This document shows positions 1-9,324 of a stretch of DNA of 64,000 nucleotides, in pieces. The stretch comes from Beijerinckiaceae bacterium (GTDB taxonomy: Bacteria > Pseudomonadota > Alphaproteobacteria > Rhizobiales > Beijerinckiaceae), in the NCBI GenBank assembly GCA_027531565.1, contig JAPZSB010000011.1, positions 62,001-126,000 of the forward strand, in the 5' to 3' direction. Both the position numbers and the translations under genes were made by a program. The notes under the pieces were generated by a model. That model saw nothing but the letters and a program-made list of their open reading frames with translations, had not been told where the DNA came from and searched no databases. The first letter of the stretch is position 1, and each line of letters begins with the position of its first letter.

Positions 1-458
1 TCCGCGCCGGAATTCCGGCGATCCTGCTCCTGCTGCTCGGTGGCTGCGGCACGACAATCGACGAGTCCGTCACGACCCCCGGCGCGCTGACAGAGCGTCC
101 CGCGACATTCCGGAATGAACAGCTCATCGGCAAATGGGGGGTCGCCTCCTATCGCGAGGAAAAGGACCGCAGGCGCGTCGAGGCGCAGGCCCGGGCGCAG
201 TGCCGCCTCCCCTATGTGATCGCGAAAGGCCCGTCGGACGGCGTGATGATGCATCTCGCCGATGACGCCAAGCTCTACGAATTGCGGATCAAGGGCGGTT
301 CGGACGGCAAGACCTATCTCGGCCCCGAGGCGCCGCCCGGTGAATGGCAGGACCGGGAGATCCTCTCCATCACAGACAAGGAAATGATCATGCGCTTCGT
401 CGACCCCGAGGTGCATGGCCGTTACGGCACCTTCATCTATGTCCGTTGCCCCGGCTGA
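1..458 (+). CDS. Lipoprotein of unknown function (5' end missing)
   Basis: The frame is open from base 3 to the TGA at 456-458; its start lies left of the window. The visible N-terminus is a hydrophobic leucine run ending LLLLLGGC, a lipobox, so the protein is probably exported, lipidated on that cysteine and anchored in a membrane. About 135 residues follow, with several basic and acidic stretches and a C-terminal YVRCPG. I recognise no domain. The stop is 15 bases before the L,D-transpeptidase start, so the two are probably co-transcribed, which fits an envelope role (inference). Confidence 0.75.
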   Translation, partial: RAGIPAILLLLLGGCGTTIDESVTTPGALTERPATFRNEQLIGKWGVASYREEKDRRRVEAQARAQCRLPYVIAKGPSDGVMMHLADDAKLYELRIKGGSDGKTYLGPEAPPGEWQDREILSITDKEMIMRFVDPEVHGRYGTFIYVRCPG

Positions 459-473
459 TTGACAGGGAGATCC

Positions 474-1121
474 ATGACCATCCGCCCGCCATCCCTCCCC
501 CGCCTTTCCGCATTCACCCGGCGTCGGACAGGGCTCATCCTTGCCGGTCTGGCGGTCATGGCGATTTCGGGTGCGGCGAATGGCCGCCAGCAGGCCACCC
601 CGATCTCGATGGATATCGGCGACGAGCCCGGTCGTGTGGCGACCGCGGAGCAGATCGTGGAGGACGGCCCCTTCGCGCGCCAGCTGGTGTTCTTCCGCAG
701 CGCCGAACCGCCGGGAACCATTGTCATCCATACCAGCGAGCGCTTCCTCTATGTCGTGCAGGGCAACAACCGCGCCCTGCGCTACGGGATCGGTGTCGGC
801 CGCGAGGGATTCCAGTGGTCCGGGCTCGTCCGGGTCTCGCGGAAGGCGGAATGGCCGGACTGGACGCCCCCGCCCGAGATGATTGCACGCCAGCCTTACC
901 TGCCCCGCTTCATGGCGGGCGGGCCCGGCAACCCGATGGGCGCGCGGGCGCTCTATCTCGGTTCGACGGTCTACCGCATCCACGGCACGAACCAGCCGGA
1001 GACGATCGGCCATGCGGTCTCCTCCGGCTGTTTCCGGCTGGCCAACGGCGACGTGATCGACCTGTTCGAGCGCATCGCCGTCGGCGCGAAGGTCATCATC
1101 CGCCACGGCGCAAGCATCTGA
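474..1121 (+). CDS. L,D-transpeptidase (YkuD/ErfK family)
   Basis: Periplasmic enzyme expected to make or exchange 3-3 crosslinks in peptidoglycan, or to attach proteins to it. The 215-residue product has an N-terminal hydrophobic signal (about residues 17-36) and a YkuD domain ending in the catalytic signature: HGTNQP, then SSGCFRL with the nucleophile near Cys186 and the supporting His upstream. I chose the ATG at 474 because GGGAGA lies 4-9 bases upstream; a TTG at 459 is in frame but poorly placed. It sits between a lipoprotein gene and an amino-acid-binding protein gene with short gaps. Family assignment is firm; which crosslink it makes is not known. Confidence 0.9.
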   Translation: MTIRPPSLPRLSAFTRRRTGLILAGLAVMAISGAANGRQQATPISMDIGDEPGRVATAEQIVEDGPFARQLVFFRSAEPPGTIVIHTSERFLYVVQGNNRALRYGIGVGREGFQWSGLVRVSRKAEWPDWTPPPEMIARQPYLPRFMAGGPGNPMGARALYLGSTVYRIHGTNQPETIGHAVSSGCFRLANGDVIDLFERIAVGAKVIIRHGASI

Positions 1122-1135
1122 GAAGGAGGTCGGCC

Positions 1136-2155
1136 ATGTCCATCGGTTTCCGTGCCTTCGCCCTTGCAGGAACCCTCCTCGCGGCGACACTGCCGGCCCT
1201 GTCCGGCACGCTGGACGAGGTCCGCAAGCGCGGCAGCCTCTCCTGTGGTGTCAGCATGGGCCTGCTGGGCTTTTCCGAGCAGAAGCCGGATGGCAGCTGG
1301 GCGGGCTTCGATGTCGATTTCTGCCGCGCTCTCGCGGCGGTGATCTTCGATGACCCCAGGAAGGTCACCTTCCAGCCCCTCTCCGCGCTGGATCGTTTCG
1401 ACGCCCTGAAATCCGGGAGGATCGACATCCTCTCCCGCAACTCGACCTGGACCCTCGAACGCGAGGCCGGGCTCGGCCTGCTCTTCGCCGGCGTCAATTT
1501 CTATGATGGCCAGGGCTTCATGATCCGGCGGGACAACAAGGCCGTCAGCGCACTCGAGCTCAACCGTGCCCGGGTCTGCGTCCAGGCCGGCACCACCAAT
1601 GCCCTGGGGGCGAGCGAGTTCTTCACGACGAACTCGATCACCGCGGAACTGAAGACCTATCCCGATGGGCCGTCCACGCTGCGCGGCTTCGAGACCGGCG
1701 AATGCGAGGTCATGACGGCCGACAATTCCGGCCTGTTCGCCGAGCGGCTCAGGCTCGCCCGTGCCAGCGAGGCGGTGATCCTGCCGGACATCGTCAGCAA
1801 GGAACCGCTCGGCCCTGTCGTCCGGAATGACGATGTCCGCTGGTACACGCTGGTCAAATGGGTCAATTTCGCGCTGATCAACGCCGAGGAACTGGGTGTG
1901 ACCAGTGCCAATGTGGGCGAGGCGAAACGCTCCGCCAAGCCGGATGTCCGGCGCTTCATGGGGGTGGATGGCGCCGATCTCGGACCCAAGCTCGGCGTGA
2001 CAGCGGATTGGGCGGCCCGCGCCGTGGCAGCCGTCGGCAATTACGGCGAGATCTACGAACGCAATGTCGGCAGCAAGTCCCGCCTCGGCATCCCGCGGGG
2101 GCTGAACCAGCTCTGGAGCGAAGGCGGGATCCTGTACGCGCCGCCCATCCGCTGA
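1136..2155 (+). CDS. Amino acid ABC transporter substrate-binding protein (AapJ-like)
   Basis: Periplasmic binding protein of the general L-amino acid type. The 339-residue product has a signal peptide (cut near residue 23), then the family opening TLDEVRKRGSLSCGVS, the segment GFDVDFCRALAAVIF, and the DILSRNSTWTLER and VCVQAGTT segments typical of AapJ/BztA. The ATG at 1136 follows a strong AAGGAGG. No permease or ATPase genes lie beside it, so it must share a transporter encoded elsewhere or act as a sensor. It starts 14 bases after the L,D-transpeptidase stop, suggesting one transcript, and is followed by a hairpin at 2182-2208. Confidence 0.9.
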   Translation: MSIGFRAFALAGTLLAATLPALSGTLDEVRKRGSLSCGVSMGLLGFSEQKPDGSWAGFDVDFCRALAAVIFDDPRKVTFQPLSALDRFDALKSGRIDILSRNSTWTLEREAGLGLLFAGVNFYDGQGFMIRRDNKAVSALELNRARVCVQAGTTNALGASEFFTTNSITAELKTYPDGPSTLRGFETGECEVMTADNSGLFAERLRLARASEAVILPDIVSKEPLGPVVRNDDVRWYTLVKWVNFALINAEELGVTSANVGEAKRSAKPDVRRFMGVDGADLGPKLGVTADWAARAVAAVGNYGEIYERNVGSKSRLGIPRGLNQLWSEGGILYAPPIR

Positions 2156-2181
2156 TCGGGAACCGGCGGCCGCGCATGCAA

Positions 2182-2208
2182 AAGGCCGCCGGGATCGCCG
2201 GCGGCCTT
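2182..2208. terminator. Bidirectional hairpin terminator
   Basis: An 11-bp perfect stem (2182-2192 with 2198-2208) with a 5-base loop lies between two converging genes, the binding protein (+) and the chemoreceptor (-). U-tracts are weak on both sides, so efficiency is uncertain. Confidence 0.65.
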
Positions 2209-2257
2209 GTGATCGATCGTGCAGTCCTGCGCAGCGCCTTCCGGCCCGCCGCCTGCG

Positions 2258-4255
2258 TCAGGCGGCGCGGACTTCCTCGAGGAACGTCGACACGACGCCC
2301 TCGAGCGACACCGCCTCGCTGGCCACGGTCTGCGCGGCCTGCGCCACTTCCGTCGAGGTCGAGCGGCTGGAGGAGGCCCGGCTTTCCGCATCGCGGATCG
2401 CCGAGGCGCCTTCCGCGGAGCTGCGCGCCGCTTCGTTGACATTGTCCGAGATCGTCGCGATGGCGCTGGACTGCTCCTCGACTGCCGAGGCGACGCTGGT
2501 GGCAATCGCGCTCATTTCGGAGAGGATGCCGCCGATCTGGCCGATGGCCTGGCTGACATCGCCCGAGGCGCTCTGGATCGAGGTGATCCGCGAGACGATG
2601 TCCTCGGTCGCCTGCGCCGTCTGGTTGGCGAGCGCCTTGACCTCGCTGGCCACGACCGCGAAGCCCTTGCCGGCCTCCCCGGCACGGGCCGCCTCGATCG
2701 TCGCGTTGAGCGCGAGGAGGTTGGTCTGGCCGGCAATCGAGCGGATCAGCTCCACCACGCCGCCGATCTTGTCGGCTTCCGCGGCGAGTTCCGACATCAT
2801 CGATGTCGCCCGATGCGATTGCTGCACGGCACGGTCAGCCACCTCCGTCGAGCGGACGGCCTGGCGTGACACTTCATCCACCGACTTGGAGAGCTGCTCG
2901 GCCGCAACGGCCACCGACGACACCTCGCGCGAGGCGATGGCGGTCGCGTTGCCCGCCACCTCGGCCTGGGCCGTGAGGGCACGCGAATCGTTGTCGAGCG
3001 TTTCCGAGGCCGCGCGCATCTTGTCGGCCGAGGATTGCAGGTGCTGCAGGGCCGATTCGATGGACGAGGCGAAACCGCTGATGGCGGCTTCGACCCGGCG
3101 GGCCCGCGAGAGACGCGCGGCGCCCTCTTCCTCGGACCGGCGTGTCAGTTCGGCGCGCTCGGCAATCGACATCTGGAACACGCCGAGGGCCTGCGCCATG
3201 TCGCCGATCTCGTCCTTGCGGGTCGTATAGGGGATCTCGACATCCGCCTCGCCATCGGCGACGCGGCGCATCGCGATAGCCAGCCGGGACAGCGCCTTGC
3301 CGATGCCACGGCCGATCACGAAGATGATCGCCACCGAGATCAACGCGGCAAGGGCCGCGGTAATGAGCGACCACTGGGCAGCCTGGTCGTTCGCAGCGGC
3401 GTTCTGGCGGCGGGCTTCGGACTGGCGGGCATCGGCCCGGTCACGGATGGCGGCCGTCGCGGCAAGCGCGCGCTTGGCATGGCCGACCGTGTCGTCGCGC
3501 GCCTCGCGCTCCGCCGCCACACCCTGGCGCCAGGAATCATAGGTGGCTTTCTGCTTGCGGACCGATTCGAGCAGCATGTCCGCCTGCGGCCGGTCGAAAT
3601 CGGCCCGGGTCAGGCGCTCGATCAGGCCGGAACGCATGAATTCGATGCGGTTTTCCAGCTTCTCGTCGCGCTTCCAGCGATAGCGCAGTTCGACGCCGCG
3701 CAACTCGCCATAGGCTCCTGCCAGCGGGCGGAAGCCTTCATGGGTCGAGGTCGCACCATCGAACAGCGCCGACAGCACCTCGGTCATCTTGTCGAGGTCG
3801 TCGGTGAGGCCGTCATTGCTGGTCCGGCCCACGGCCTCGACCTTTTCCTTCAGCGTGTTGAAGGAATCCTTGGCCCGCTTGAGCCGCAATTCGGCATTCT
3901 CGACGCTGTCGCGCATCTGCTGGTCATTCGAGGCCTTCAGCTTGTCGAGGGCCTTCTGGGCATCCGCGATGCCGACCGTAATCTCACGTTCGACAAGGTC
4001 GGTGCGGCTTTCGAGATAGGAGGAAACCTGCGACGTGATCAGCGAGAGGTTGGACGAGAGAATGTCGACCTGCGCCAGCTCTTCGACCGAAACCTGGTAC
4101 GCCTGGTCTGCTTCAACGCGGATCTGTTCGGCATGCCGGTTGAGCGCCAAAGTCAGCCCCAGCCCGATCACCGGTCCCAGGGCAATCAACGCGATTTTCC
4201 AGGTCACCGACCGTCCAAATCGCCCCAGAACGCTGGCTTTTCTGGCCTGACTCAT
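2258..4255 (-). CDS. Methyl-accepting chemotaxis protein
   Basis: Inner-membrane chemoreceptor that would signal to CheA/CheW. The 665-residue product has TM1 at about 17-38, a helical sensor region rich in coiled coil, TM2 at about 296-318, a HAMP domain to about 370, and a cytoplasmic signalling domain whose hairpin tip [20 protein letters not shown] lies near 508-530. No CheR-tethering pentapeptide is seen at the C-terminus. The ATG at 4255 is preceded by GAGGGGG; an in-frame start further upstream would add 52 residues unlike the family. The ligand cannot be read from the sequence. No che genes are nearby. Confidence 0.92.
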   Translation of the reverse strand: MSQARKASVLGRFGRSVTWKIALIALGPVIGLGLTLALNRHAEQIRVEADQAYQVSVEELAQVDILSSNLSLITSQVSSYLESRTDLVEREITVGIADAQKALDKLKASNDQQMRDSVENAELRLKRAKDSFNTLKEKVEAVGRTSNDGLTDDLDKMTEVLSALFDGATSTHEGFRPLAGAYGELRGVELRYRWKRDEKLENRIEFMRSGLIERLTRADFDRPQADMLLESVRKQKATYDSWRQGVAAEREARDDTVGHAKRALAATAAIRDRADARQSEARRQNAAANDQAAQWSLITAALAALISVAIIFVIGRGIGKALSRLAIAMRRVADGEADVEIPYTTRKDEIGDMAQALGVFQMSIAERAELTRRSEEEGAARLSRARRVEAAISGFASSIESALQHLQSSADKMRAASETLDNDSRALTAQAEVAGNATAIASREVSSVAVAAEQLSKSVDEVSRQAVRSTEVADRAVQQSHRATSMMSELAAEADKIGGVVELIRSIAGQTNLLALNATIEAARAGEAGKGFAVVASEVKALANQTAQATEDIVSRITSIQSASGDVSQAIGQIGGILSEMSAIATSVASAVEEQSSAIATISDNVNEAARSSAEGASAIRDAESRASSSRSTSTEVAQAAQTVASEAVSLEGVVSTFLEEVRAA

Positions 4256-4577
4256 TCCATCCCCCTCGGGCGCAAACGCGCCATCGACGTCACTAACCCC
4301 GCAACTATGCCGGGCATTGTTGAAGAAGTGGTGAATTGTTGCTTGGCCCAACGCGCTGAAATCGGCGCCAATTTGCCGCGAATCAGGGCAAAATTCGGCC
4401 TTCCGGATCAAGAATCGGCATTCAGTCCTCTTCTGGATTTTTGCATTTCCGCAAAAAATATTTGCGATTATGATCGTCGCTAATCCACGCTGCCGCCCGA
4501 TCTATGGGACACTCGTGTACAGACGTTCAAGCCGGACCGGACAGAGAGTCCAGCCCGGCGCCAAGGAGGAAGCCGAC
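4256..4577. promoter_or_regulatory. Divergent intergenic region with AT-rich dyad
   Basis: This 322-base gap separates the chemoreceptor (-) from the MBL hydrolase (+) and must hold both promoters. Within it an AT-rich stretch contains a 7-bp inverted repeat (4438-4444 with 4451-4457) followed by TATTTGCGATTATGA, the likeliest promoter core for the plus gene. I see no clear -35/-10 pair and no coding sequence. Confidence 0.4.
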
Positions 4578-5558
4578 ATGATTTCCCGCCGTTCCGTTCT
4601 CACCACCACCACGCTCGCCGGCACTGCGCTGGTTGCCGCCCCGGCCATCCTGCGCGGCGTCAGCAGCCCCGCTTTGGCCAAGGCGCCGATCGTCGGCGCG
4701 CAGGGCCCGTCCTTCTACCGCTACAAGCTCGGCGAGTTCGAGATCATCGCACTGCACGAGGGTGAGTTCACCCGTCCGCTCGATGCGTCCTTCGTCCGCA
4801 ACGCGCCGCTGGAAGCGGTCCAGAAGACGCTGGCCGATGCCTTCCTTCCCACCGACAAGCTGACGATCAGCTTCACCGCCGTTCTCGTCAATACCGGTTC
4901 GAAGCTCGTCCTGATCGATACCGGCTTCAACGACAATGGCGGCCCGACCAATGGCCGCACCGTTGCCGCGATGAAGGCGGCCGGTATCGAGCCGTCGATG
5001 GTCGACACCGTCATCCTCAGCCATTTCCACGGCGACCACCTGCAGGGCCTGCGCAACAAGGCCGGCGAGATCGTCTATCCGAATGCCGAGATCATGGTGC
5101 CGGAAGCGGAATGGGCCTTCTGGATGGATGATGCCCGCATGGCCGCCGCGCCGGATGCCATGAAGGGCGCCTTCCAGGGTGTCCGCCGCGTCCTCGCGCC
5201 GGCCGCGAAGGATGTGAAGCAGTTCAAGTGGGGTCAGGAAATCGTCACCGGCATCACCACGGTCGACGCCTCGGGCCATACGCCGGGCCATACCGCCTTC
5301 GTCATCGCCTCGGGCAATGCGAAGATGATGTTTGTCGCCGACACGACCAACACGCCGGTTCTCTTCGCCACGAACCCGGAATGGAAGGTCATGTTCGACA
5401 TGGATGCCGACAAGGCCGTGGCGACGCGCAAGCGTATCCTCGACATGGCGGCCGCCGACAAGATCCGCCTCGCCTTCTACCATGCCTCGTTCCCGGCGAC
5501 CGGATTCATCGCCAAGGAAGGTGCCGGCTATCGCTTCGTGCCGGCCCAGTGGTCGTAA
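4578..5558 (+). CDS. Tat-exported metallo-beta-lactamase-fold hydrolase
   Basis: Probable periplasmic hydrolase of the MBL fold. The 326-residue product begins with a twin-arginine signal (SRRSVL at residues 3-8, then a hydrophobic stretch to about residue 34, with SPALA before the cut). The metal-binding motif is HFHGDH at residues 149-154, followed by DASGHTPGH and a later FVADT, giving the usual dinuclear zinc ligands. The ATG at 4578 follows AAGGAGGA. It is a lone gene ended by a strong terminator at 5587-5617. The family covers lactonases, thioesterases and others; the substrate is unknown. Confidence 0.88.
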   Translation: MISRRSVLTTTTLAGTALVAAPAILRGVSSPALAKAPIVGAQGPSFYRYKLGEFEIIALHEGEFTRPLDASFVRNAPLEAVQKTLADAFLPTDKLTISFTAVLVNTGSKLVLIDTGFNDNGGPTNGRTVAAMKAAGIEPSMVDTVILSHFHGDHLQGLRNKAGEIVYPNAEIMVPEAEWAFWMDDARMAAAPDAMKGAFQGVRRVLAPAAKDVKQFKWGQEIVTGITTVDASGHTPGHTAFVIASGNAKMMFVADTTNTPVLFATNPEWKVMFDMDADKAVATRKRILDMAAADKIRLAFYHASFPATGFIAKEGAGYRFVPAQWS

Positions 5559-5586
5559 GCATCGGCCAATCGGCCTGAGAGACAGG

Positions 5587-5617
5587 AAAGGCAGGGCGCC
5601 GGCCGCCCTGCCTTTTT
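5587..5617 (+). terminator. Rho-independent terminator
   Basis: An 11-bp perfect stem (5587-5597 with 5605-5615) with a 7-base loop runs into five T residues (5613-5617), just after the MBL hydrolase gene. Confidence 0.85.
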
Positions 5618-5752
5618 CTGTGTCCCGGTATTCCGCCGGTGCCTGGCCAGACCGGGTTTGCCCATCGGTGACAGCCGGCACCTTGCCTTTGCGCCCGACA
5701 TGGCTACCGTCCCTTCCGAAGGCGCCCCCGGGCGTCGCAGATCGCCGGGACG

Positions 5753-5790
5753 GCGCATGAGGACAAAGGGCGCATGAGGACAAAGGCGGC
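5753..5790 (+). other. Two tandem six-codon minicistrons leading into nadK
   Basis: A 17-bp unit, gcgcatgaggacaaagg, occurs twice end to end (5753-5769 and 5770-5786). Each copy holds an ATG. The first ATG (5757) opens MRTKGA and stops at 5775-5777 inside the second ATG; the second (5774) opens MRTKAA and stops at 5792-5794 inside the nadK ATG. Thus two ATGA overlaps chain two leader peptides to nadK. Each unit also carries AGGA and AAAGG, which can serve as ribosome sites. Translation of the leaders is an inference. Confidence 0.5.
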
Positions 5791-6606
5791 ATGAGCATCA
5801 TGAGCGACCGTTCCGCCGCCGGCATGCCGGCCAGCCGGTCGTCGGGTCCGGTGCTTGCCTTCGTCGCCTCGACCGCGCCGGAGGCGCAACTGGCGGCCCG
5901 GCGGCTTGGCCGGTTCTATGGCGAGAACGACCCGGACAAGGCCGATATCGTCGTGGCGCTTGGCGGCGACGGCTTCATGCTGCAGACCCTGCACCGGTTC
6001 CTCGGCTCGGAAAAGCCGATCTACGGCATGAATCGCGGTTCGGTCGGCTTCCTCATGAACGAGTTCCGCGAGGATGGCCTTGTCGAACGGATCGCCCAGG
6101 CGGAGCGCAGCGTCGTCCATCCGCTGAACATGCGCTGCCTCGATGCGGAAGGCCGGCTTTCCGAGGCGCGCGCCCTCAACGAGGTCTCGCTGCTCCGCCA
6201 GTCCTTCCAGGCCGCGAAGCTGGAAATCGCGATCGATGGCCAGGTCCGGCTTCCGGAACTGGTGGCCGATGGCGTGCTCGTGGCCACGCCGACCGGCTCG
6301 ACGGCCTATAATTTCTCGGCCAATGGCCCGATCCTGCCGCTCAACGCGCCGCTGATCGCACTGACGCCGATCTCCGCCTTCCGGCCGCGGCACTGGCGCG
6401 GCGCCCTGCTGCCGGACAGCACAGCCATCACCATCACGGTTCTGGAGCCCGAGAAGCGCCCCGTCGCGGCCGTGGCCGACCATTTCGAAACGCGCGACGC
6501 CCGCGAGGTTTCCGTGGCGATGGATCGCTCGATCAACCTCGTCATGCTGCATGATCCCGGCCATTCGCTTGACGAACGGATCCTGCGCGAACAATTCGGC
6601 CATTGA
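5791..6606 (+). CDS. nadK: NAD kinase
   Basis: Cytosolic ATP-dependent NAD kinase making NADP. The 271-residue product has the family glycine motif ALGGDGFML (GGDG at residues 58-61, with catalytic Asp60) and the following [13 protein letters not shown], then a C-terminal beta domain containing [17 protein letters not shown]. Length fits alphaproteobacterial enzymes, with perhaps ten extra N-terminal residues; ATG 5800 is an alternative start. It is preceded by two tiny overlapping reading frames (5753-5790) that would couple its translation to theirs. Monocistronic by context. Confidence 0.93.
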   Translation: MSIMSDRSAAGMPASRSSGPVLAFVASTAPEAQLAARRLGRFYGENDPDKADIVVALGGDGFMLQTLHRFLGSEKPIYGMNRGSVGFLMNEFREDGLVERIAQAERSVVHPLNMRCLDAEGRLSEARALNEVSLLRQSFQAAKLEIAIDGQVRLPELVADGVLVATPTGSTAYNFSANGPILPLNAPLIALTPISAFRPRHWRGALLPDSTAITITVLEPEKRPVAAVADHFETRDAREVSVAMDRSINLVMLHDPGHSLDERILREQFGH

Positions 6607-6759
6607 GCCCGCCTTTCCGCTCCGGGCGGAGCCGTATTTCACGGCGCGTTAACGGTCTTTGGCTAGTTTCGTCCGCGTTGAAGGAATTCATCGGCCCGGG
6701 TGCAGTATCGCGTCACACGCCAGGGCCGGCGGCAGGATCCGTGACGCGCTGGGCTGTGC

Positions 6760-7278
6760 ATGTTTCGCGTCGATTGTAGCCGCCTGCGTTTCCTGGTGAT
6801 CGATGACAACGGCTATATGCGCCGCATCATCCGTACGCTTCTCCACGGGTTCGGCACGCGTGAGGTCTTCGAGGCCGAGGATGGCGCCGCCGGGCTCGAA
6901 TCCTTCGCCACCCATCTCCCCGATGTCGTGATCACCGACTGGTCGATGCCGGTCTTCGACGGGATCGAGCTGACCAAGATGATCCGTCAGCCGGATACCA
7001 GCCCGAACCCGTTCGTGCCGATCATCATGGTCACCGGCTATGCCGAGCGGAACCGGGTCTTCGAAGCGCGGGACGCGGGCGTTTCGGAAATGCTGGTCAA
7101 GCCGATCTCGGCCAAGGGCCTCTATGCCCGCATCGCCAAGGTCGTTCTCAATCCGCGCCCGTTCATCCGCACGGAAAACTATTTCGGTCCCGACCGTCGC
7201 CATCTCGTGAAGGCGGACCAGTACAAGAACCGCGGCGCCGCCGCGGCCTTCGCGAATACGGGGATAGGCAATGCATAG
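6760..7278 (+). CDS. Single-domain response regulator (CheY-like with C-terminal tail)
   Basis: Receiver protein of 172 residues. The acidic pocket is Asp15/Asp16, the phosphoacceptor is Asp60 in VITDWSMPVFDG, and the switch residues are Thr92 and Lys114. After the receiver, about 45 residues (RPFIRTENYFGPDRR and an alanine-rich end) form no known output domain. Its last 8 bases overlap the start of an Hpt-type gene, so the pair is probably a phosphorelay module made together. No histidine kinase is adjacent. A 153-base gap upstream contains a GTTAAC but no clear promoter. Confidence 0.9.
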   Translation: MFRVDCSRLRFLVIDDNGYMRRIIRTLLHGFGTREVFEAEDGAAGLESFATHLPDVVITDWSMPVFDGIELTKMIRQPDTSPNPFVPIIMVTGYAERNRVFEARDAGVSEMLVKPISAKGLYARIAKVVLNPRPFIRTENYFGPDRRHLVKADQYKNRGAAAAFANTGIGNA

Positions 7279-7864
7279 GAACAACTCCCTCGCCGCGAGC
7301 GAGCAGCCGGAATCGGACGGCACGGTTGCCCAGGATTTCGGCGATACGCGCGTGATCCATCTCGGCGGCACGCTCCGCGCCAAGGCGGCGGTGCGCTCCT
7401 CCGATGCGGGCGGCGTGGACGAGATGTCGGTCGCGGCCGCCGATGCCGCCATGAAGGATCTCTCGGGCGATTTCCAGAACTGGATGGGCGACGAGGTCAA
7501 CCGCCTCATCGCGGCCTACGAGGTGTTCCGCGATTCCCCGCCCGACCAGCGCGATGTCGGCCCGCTCTTCCGTGCGTCGCATGACATCCGTGGCCAGGCG
7601 GCGGTGTTCGGTTTTCCGATCGCGGCGGAAATCGCCGGTTCGCTGTCGAAGCTGCTGGACAAGATCGAGCCGGATTACCTGCCGATCCAGCTCGTCGCGC
7701 ATCATGTCGATTCCGTGAAGGCGATCTACCGGAACAATATCCGCGACTATGCCAACCCGGTCGCGACGCAGATCATCCATAACCTGCGCCGGGCGATCGA
7801 CCGCGTCGTCGAGGCCCGCCAGAAAGCGATGCAGGAAGAGATCCGGTTCCGCCGCTCCACCTGA
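7271..7864 (+). CDS. Hpt-domain phosphotransfer protein
   Basis: A 197-residue protein overlapping the response regulator gene by 8 bases. Residues 90-190 look like a histidine phosphotransfer four-helix domain: LFRASHDIRGQAAVFG places the phosphorylatable His at 104, followed by a helix ending LSKLLDKIE. The first 60 residues are low-complexity and polar. With the neighbour it likely carries phosphate between an unlinked kinase and the receiver. The gene ends just before a UUCG-loop hairpin at 7900-7919. Confidence 0.75.
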   Translation: MHRNNSLAASEQPESDGTVAQDFGDTRVIHLGGTLRAKAAVRSSDAGGVDEMSVAAADAAMKDLSGDFQNWMGDEVNRLIAAYEVFRDSPPDQRDVGPLFRASHDIRGQAAVFGFPIAAEIAGSLSKLLDKIEPDYLPIQLVAHHVDSVKAIYRNNIRDYANPVATQIIHNLRRAIDRVVEARQKAMQEEIRFRRST

Positions 7865-7893
7865 GCGCTGCCACCGGCCGCGCAGGCAAGGTC

Positions 7894-9315
7894 TTACGCA
7901 GCCCGGCTTCGGCCGGGCTTCTGCGTTGGAAGGGCCGGCAGCGTTGCCGCCGGCATGCCGAGTTCCGACTTCCACTCGGCGATGATCGTCGCGAGGTCGG
8001 GGATCGGCTCGTCCAGCACAAGGCCGCGCTCGCGCAGGATGCGACGCTTCGGCGCGGCTGCTTCGGGCCGGGCACGCACGATCTCCTCGACCAGTTTCTC
8101 CCCTTCGGCGTCGAAGCCACCGAGACGCAGCAGGTCTTTCGCATCGCCGGGCATGCTGAGCGCCAGCAGCTCGGTCTTTTCCTGCCGGAGATCCTGCTTG
8201 AGGCTCTCCGCCCGCGCCCGGGATTCCTCGCGCATGGTCTGGGCCTCGAAGCGGCGGAGCGTGGCCATCAGCCGCACGCCCTCCTCGCCGGCAATGTCGA
8301 GGCAGGCACCCTGCGCCGCGCGGAGGACAGGCAGCGAGAACTCCCCGCCGCTTTCGCCGGCCGGCAGCCGTGCGGCCGCCATGATCGCCGCCGCCAGAAC
8401 CGGCTCGGCAAAGGCCGGCAGACCCGCCCGCCGCAGCAGGACGAGGATCGAGGCCACGGACCGCCCGCGGAGCAGGGCCGCAACGCGGCTCGTCGGCACC
8501 GTGCAGAGATCGGCCAGCGCGTGCGTGACCAGGGCGAGGTCGCCGCCGAGGACGCTGCGCAGCAGCAGGGCCGGCGTCAGCAGCCCCTGCCGGCGGAGAT
8601 GGGCGACGAAACGGTCGACTTCGCCGGGGCTCTGCCGGGCGAGCGCGAGGGTTCCGCTCTGCAGCGTATCGTCCAGCAGGCGCGCCTTCCGCCCGCCCGG
8701 CAGGAAGCCGCCCTCGGTGACGAACTGCCCGAGCCCTTCGGCGGTACGCAGCATCAATGCGTGCCGGGCCGTGAGGGGAAGGTCGGGACGCGCCTGCACC
8801 ACATTGCGGAATTTCGGCAGATGGCCGAATGCCTCGATCAGCACCAGCAGATCGGCCTCGGCGATGTCACTCGCAGGGTTTCCGGCCAGCGCGAAGGCGC
8901 AATCGGCATCGCGCCGCCGGATCAGCGCCTGCGCGACGGCCCGGCTGACATCCGGCCGGATGGCGATCGCCACCAGCGCCTTGCGTTCTCCCGTCGCCGC
9001 GAGATCGACTAGGTCGGCTTCGGTCAGCAGCGGCGAGCGGGCGATGAGCGGGGCGGAAACCTCCGCCTGGTCCGCGGCGAGGCCGAGAACAAGATGGCGC
9101 GGGGCGTCGCGGCTTTCCGCGAAGGCCAGCGCCAAGGCCCGCCGCACCATCGGCGAGGGGTCGTCGAGCACGGAGGTCAACGCGGCTTCCACCGCTTCCG
9201 GCGTGTCCTCGCCCAGCGCACCCGCCTGCCAGGCCTCGGCCAGCACCGTCGCCGCCTCCGCCCGCTCGCGGGCAGGCGCTTCATCCATCCAGCTCAGGAA
9301 CGATTTGACCAGCAT
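7894..9315 (-). CDS. DUF2336 domain protein
   Basis: A 473-residue protein of a family common in alphaproteobacteria, built from HEAT-like helical repeats; FLSWMDEAPARERAEAA and DDPSPMVRRALALAFAES near the N-terminus fit this. The C-terminal third is charged with a coiled-coil-like stretch (MREESRARAESLKQDLRQEK). No catalytic motif is visible; members are thought to be scaffolds or regulators, but the role is not established. The downstream SLT transglycosylase gene starts beyond its 5' end and reads in the same direction with a 9-base gap (9316-9324), so the two are probably one transcript. Confidence 0.8.
   Translation of the reverse strand: MLVKSFLSWMDEAPARERAEAATVLAEAWQAGALGEDTPEAVEAALTSVLDDPSPMVRRALALAFAESRDAPRHLVLGLAADQAEVSAPLIARSPLLTEADLVDLAATGERKALVAIAIRPDVSRAVAQALIRRRDADCAFALAGNPASDIAEADLLVLIEAFGHLPKFRNVVQARPDLPLTARHALMLRTAEGLGQFVTEGGFLPGGRKARLLDDTLQSGTLALARQSPGEVDRFVAHLRRQGLLTPALLLRSVLGGDLALVTHALADLCTVPTSRVAALLRGRSVASILVLLRRAGLPAFAEPVLAAAIMAAARLPAGESGGEFSLPVLRAAQGACLDIAGEEGVRLMATLRRFEAQTMREESRARAESLKQDLRQEKTELLALSMPGDAKDLLRLGGFDAEGEKLVEEIVRARPEAAAPKRRILRERGLVLDEPIPDLATIIAEWKSELGMPAATLPALPTQKPGRSRAA
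7900..7919. terminator. UUCG-tetraloop terminator embedded in DUF2336 gene end
   Basis: An 8-bp stem (7900-7907 with 7912-7919) closes a TTCG loop. It follows the Hpt gene (+) and lies inside the last codons of the DUF2336 gene (-), encoding its C-terminal KPGRSRA. The hairpin is thus both coding and probably terminating. Confidence 0.6.
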
Positions 9316-9324
9316 GTTCTCGAC

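Noticed and set aside
4256-4411. A 52-residue N-terminal extension of the chemoreceptor.
   Set aside because: ATG 4255 has a good SD and begins just before TM1; the extension lies in the AT-rich promoter area.
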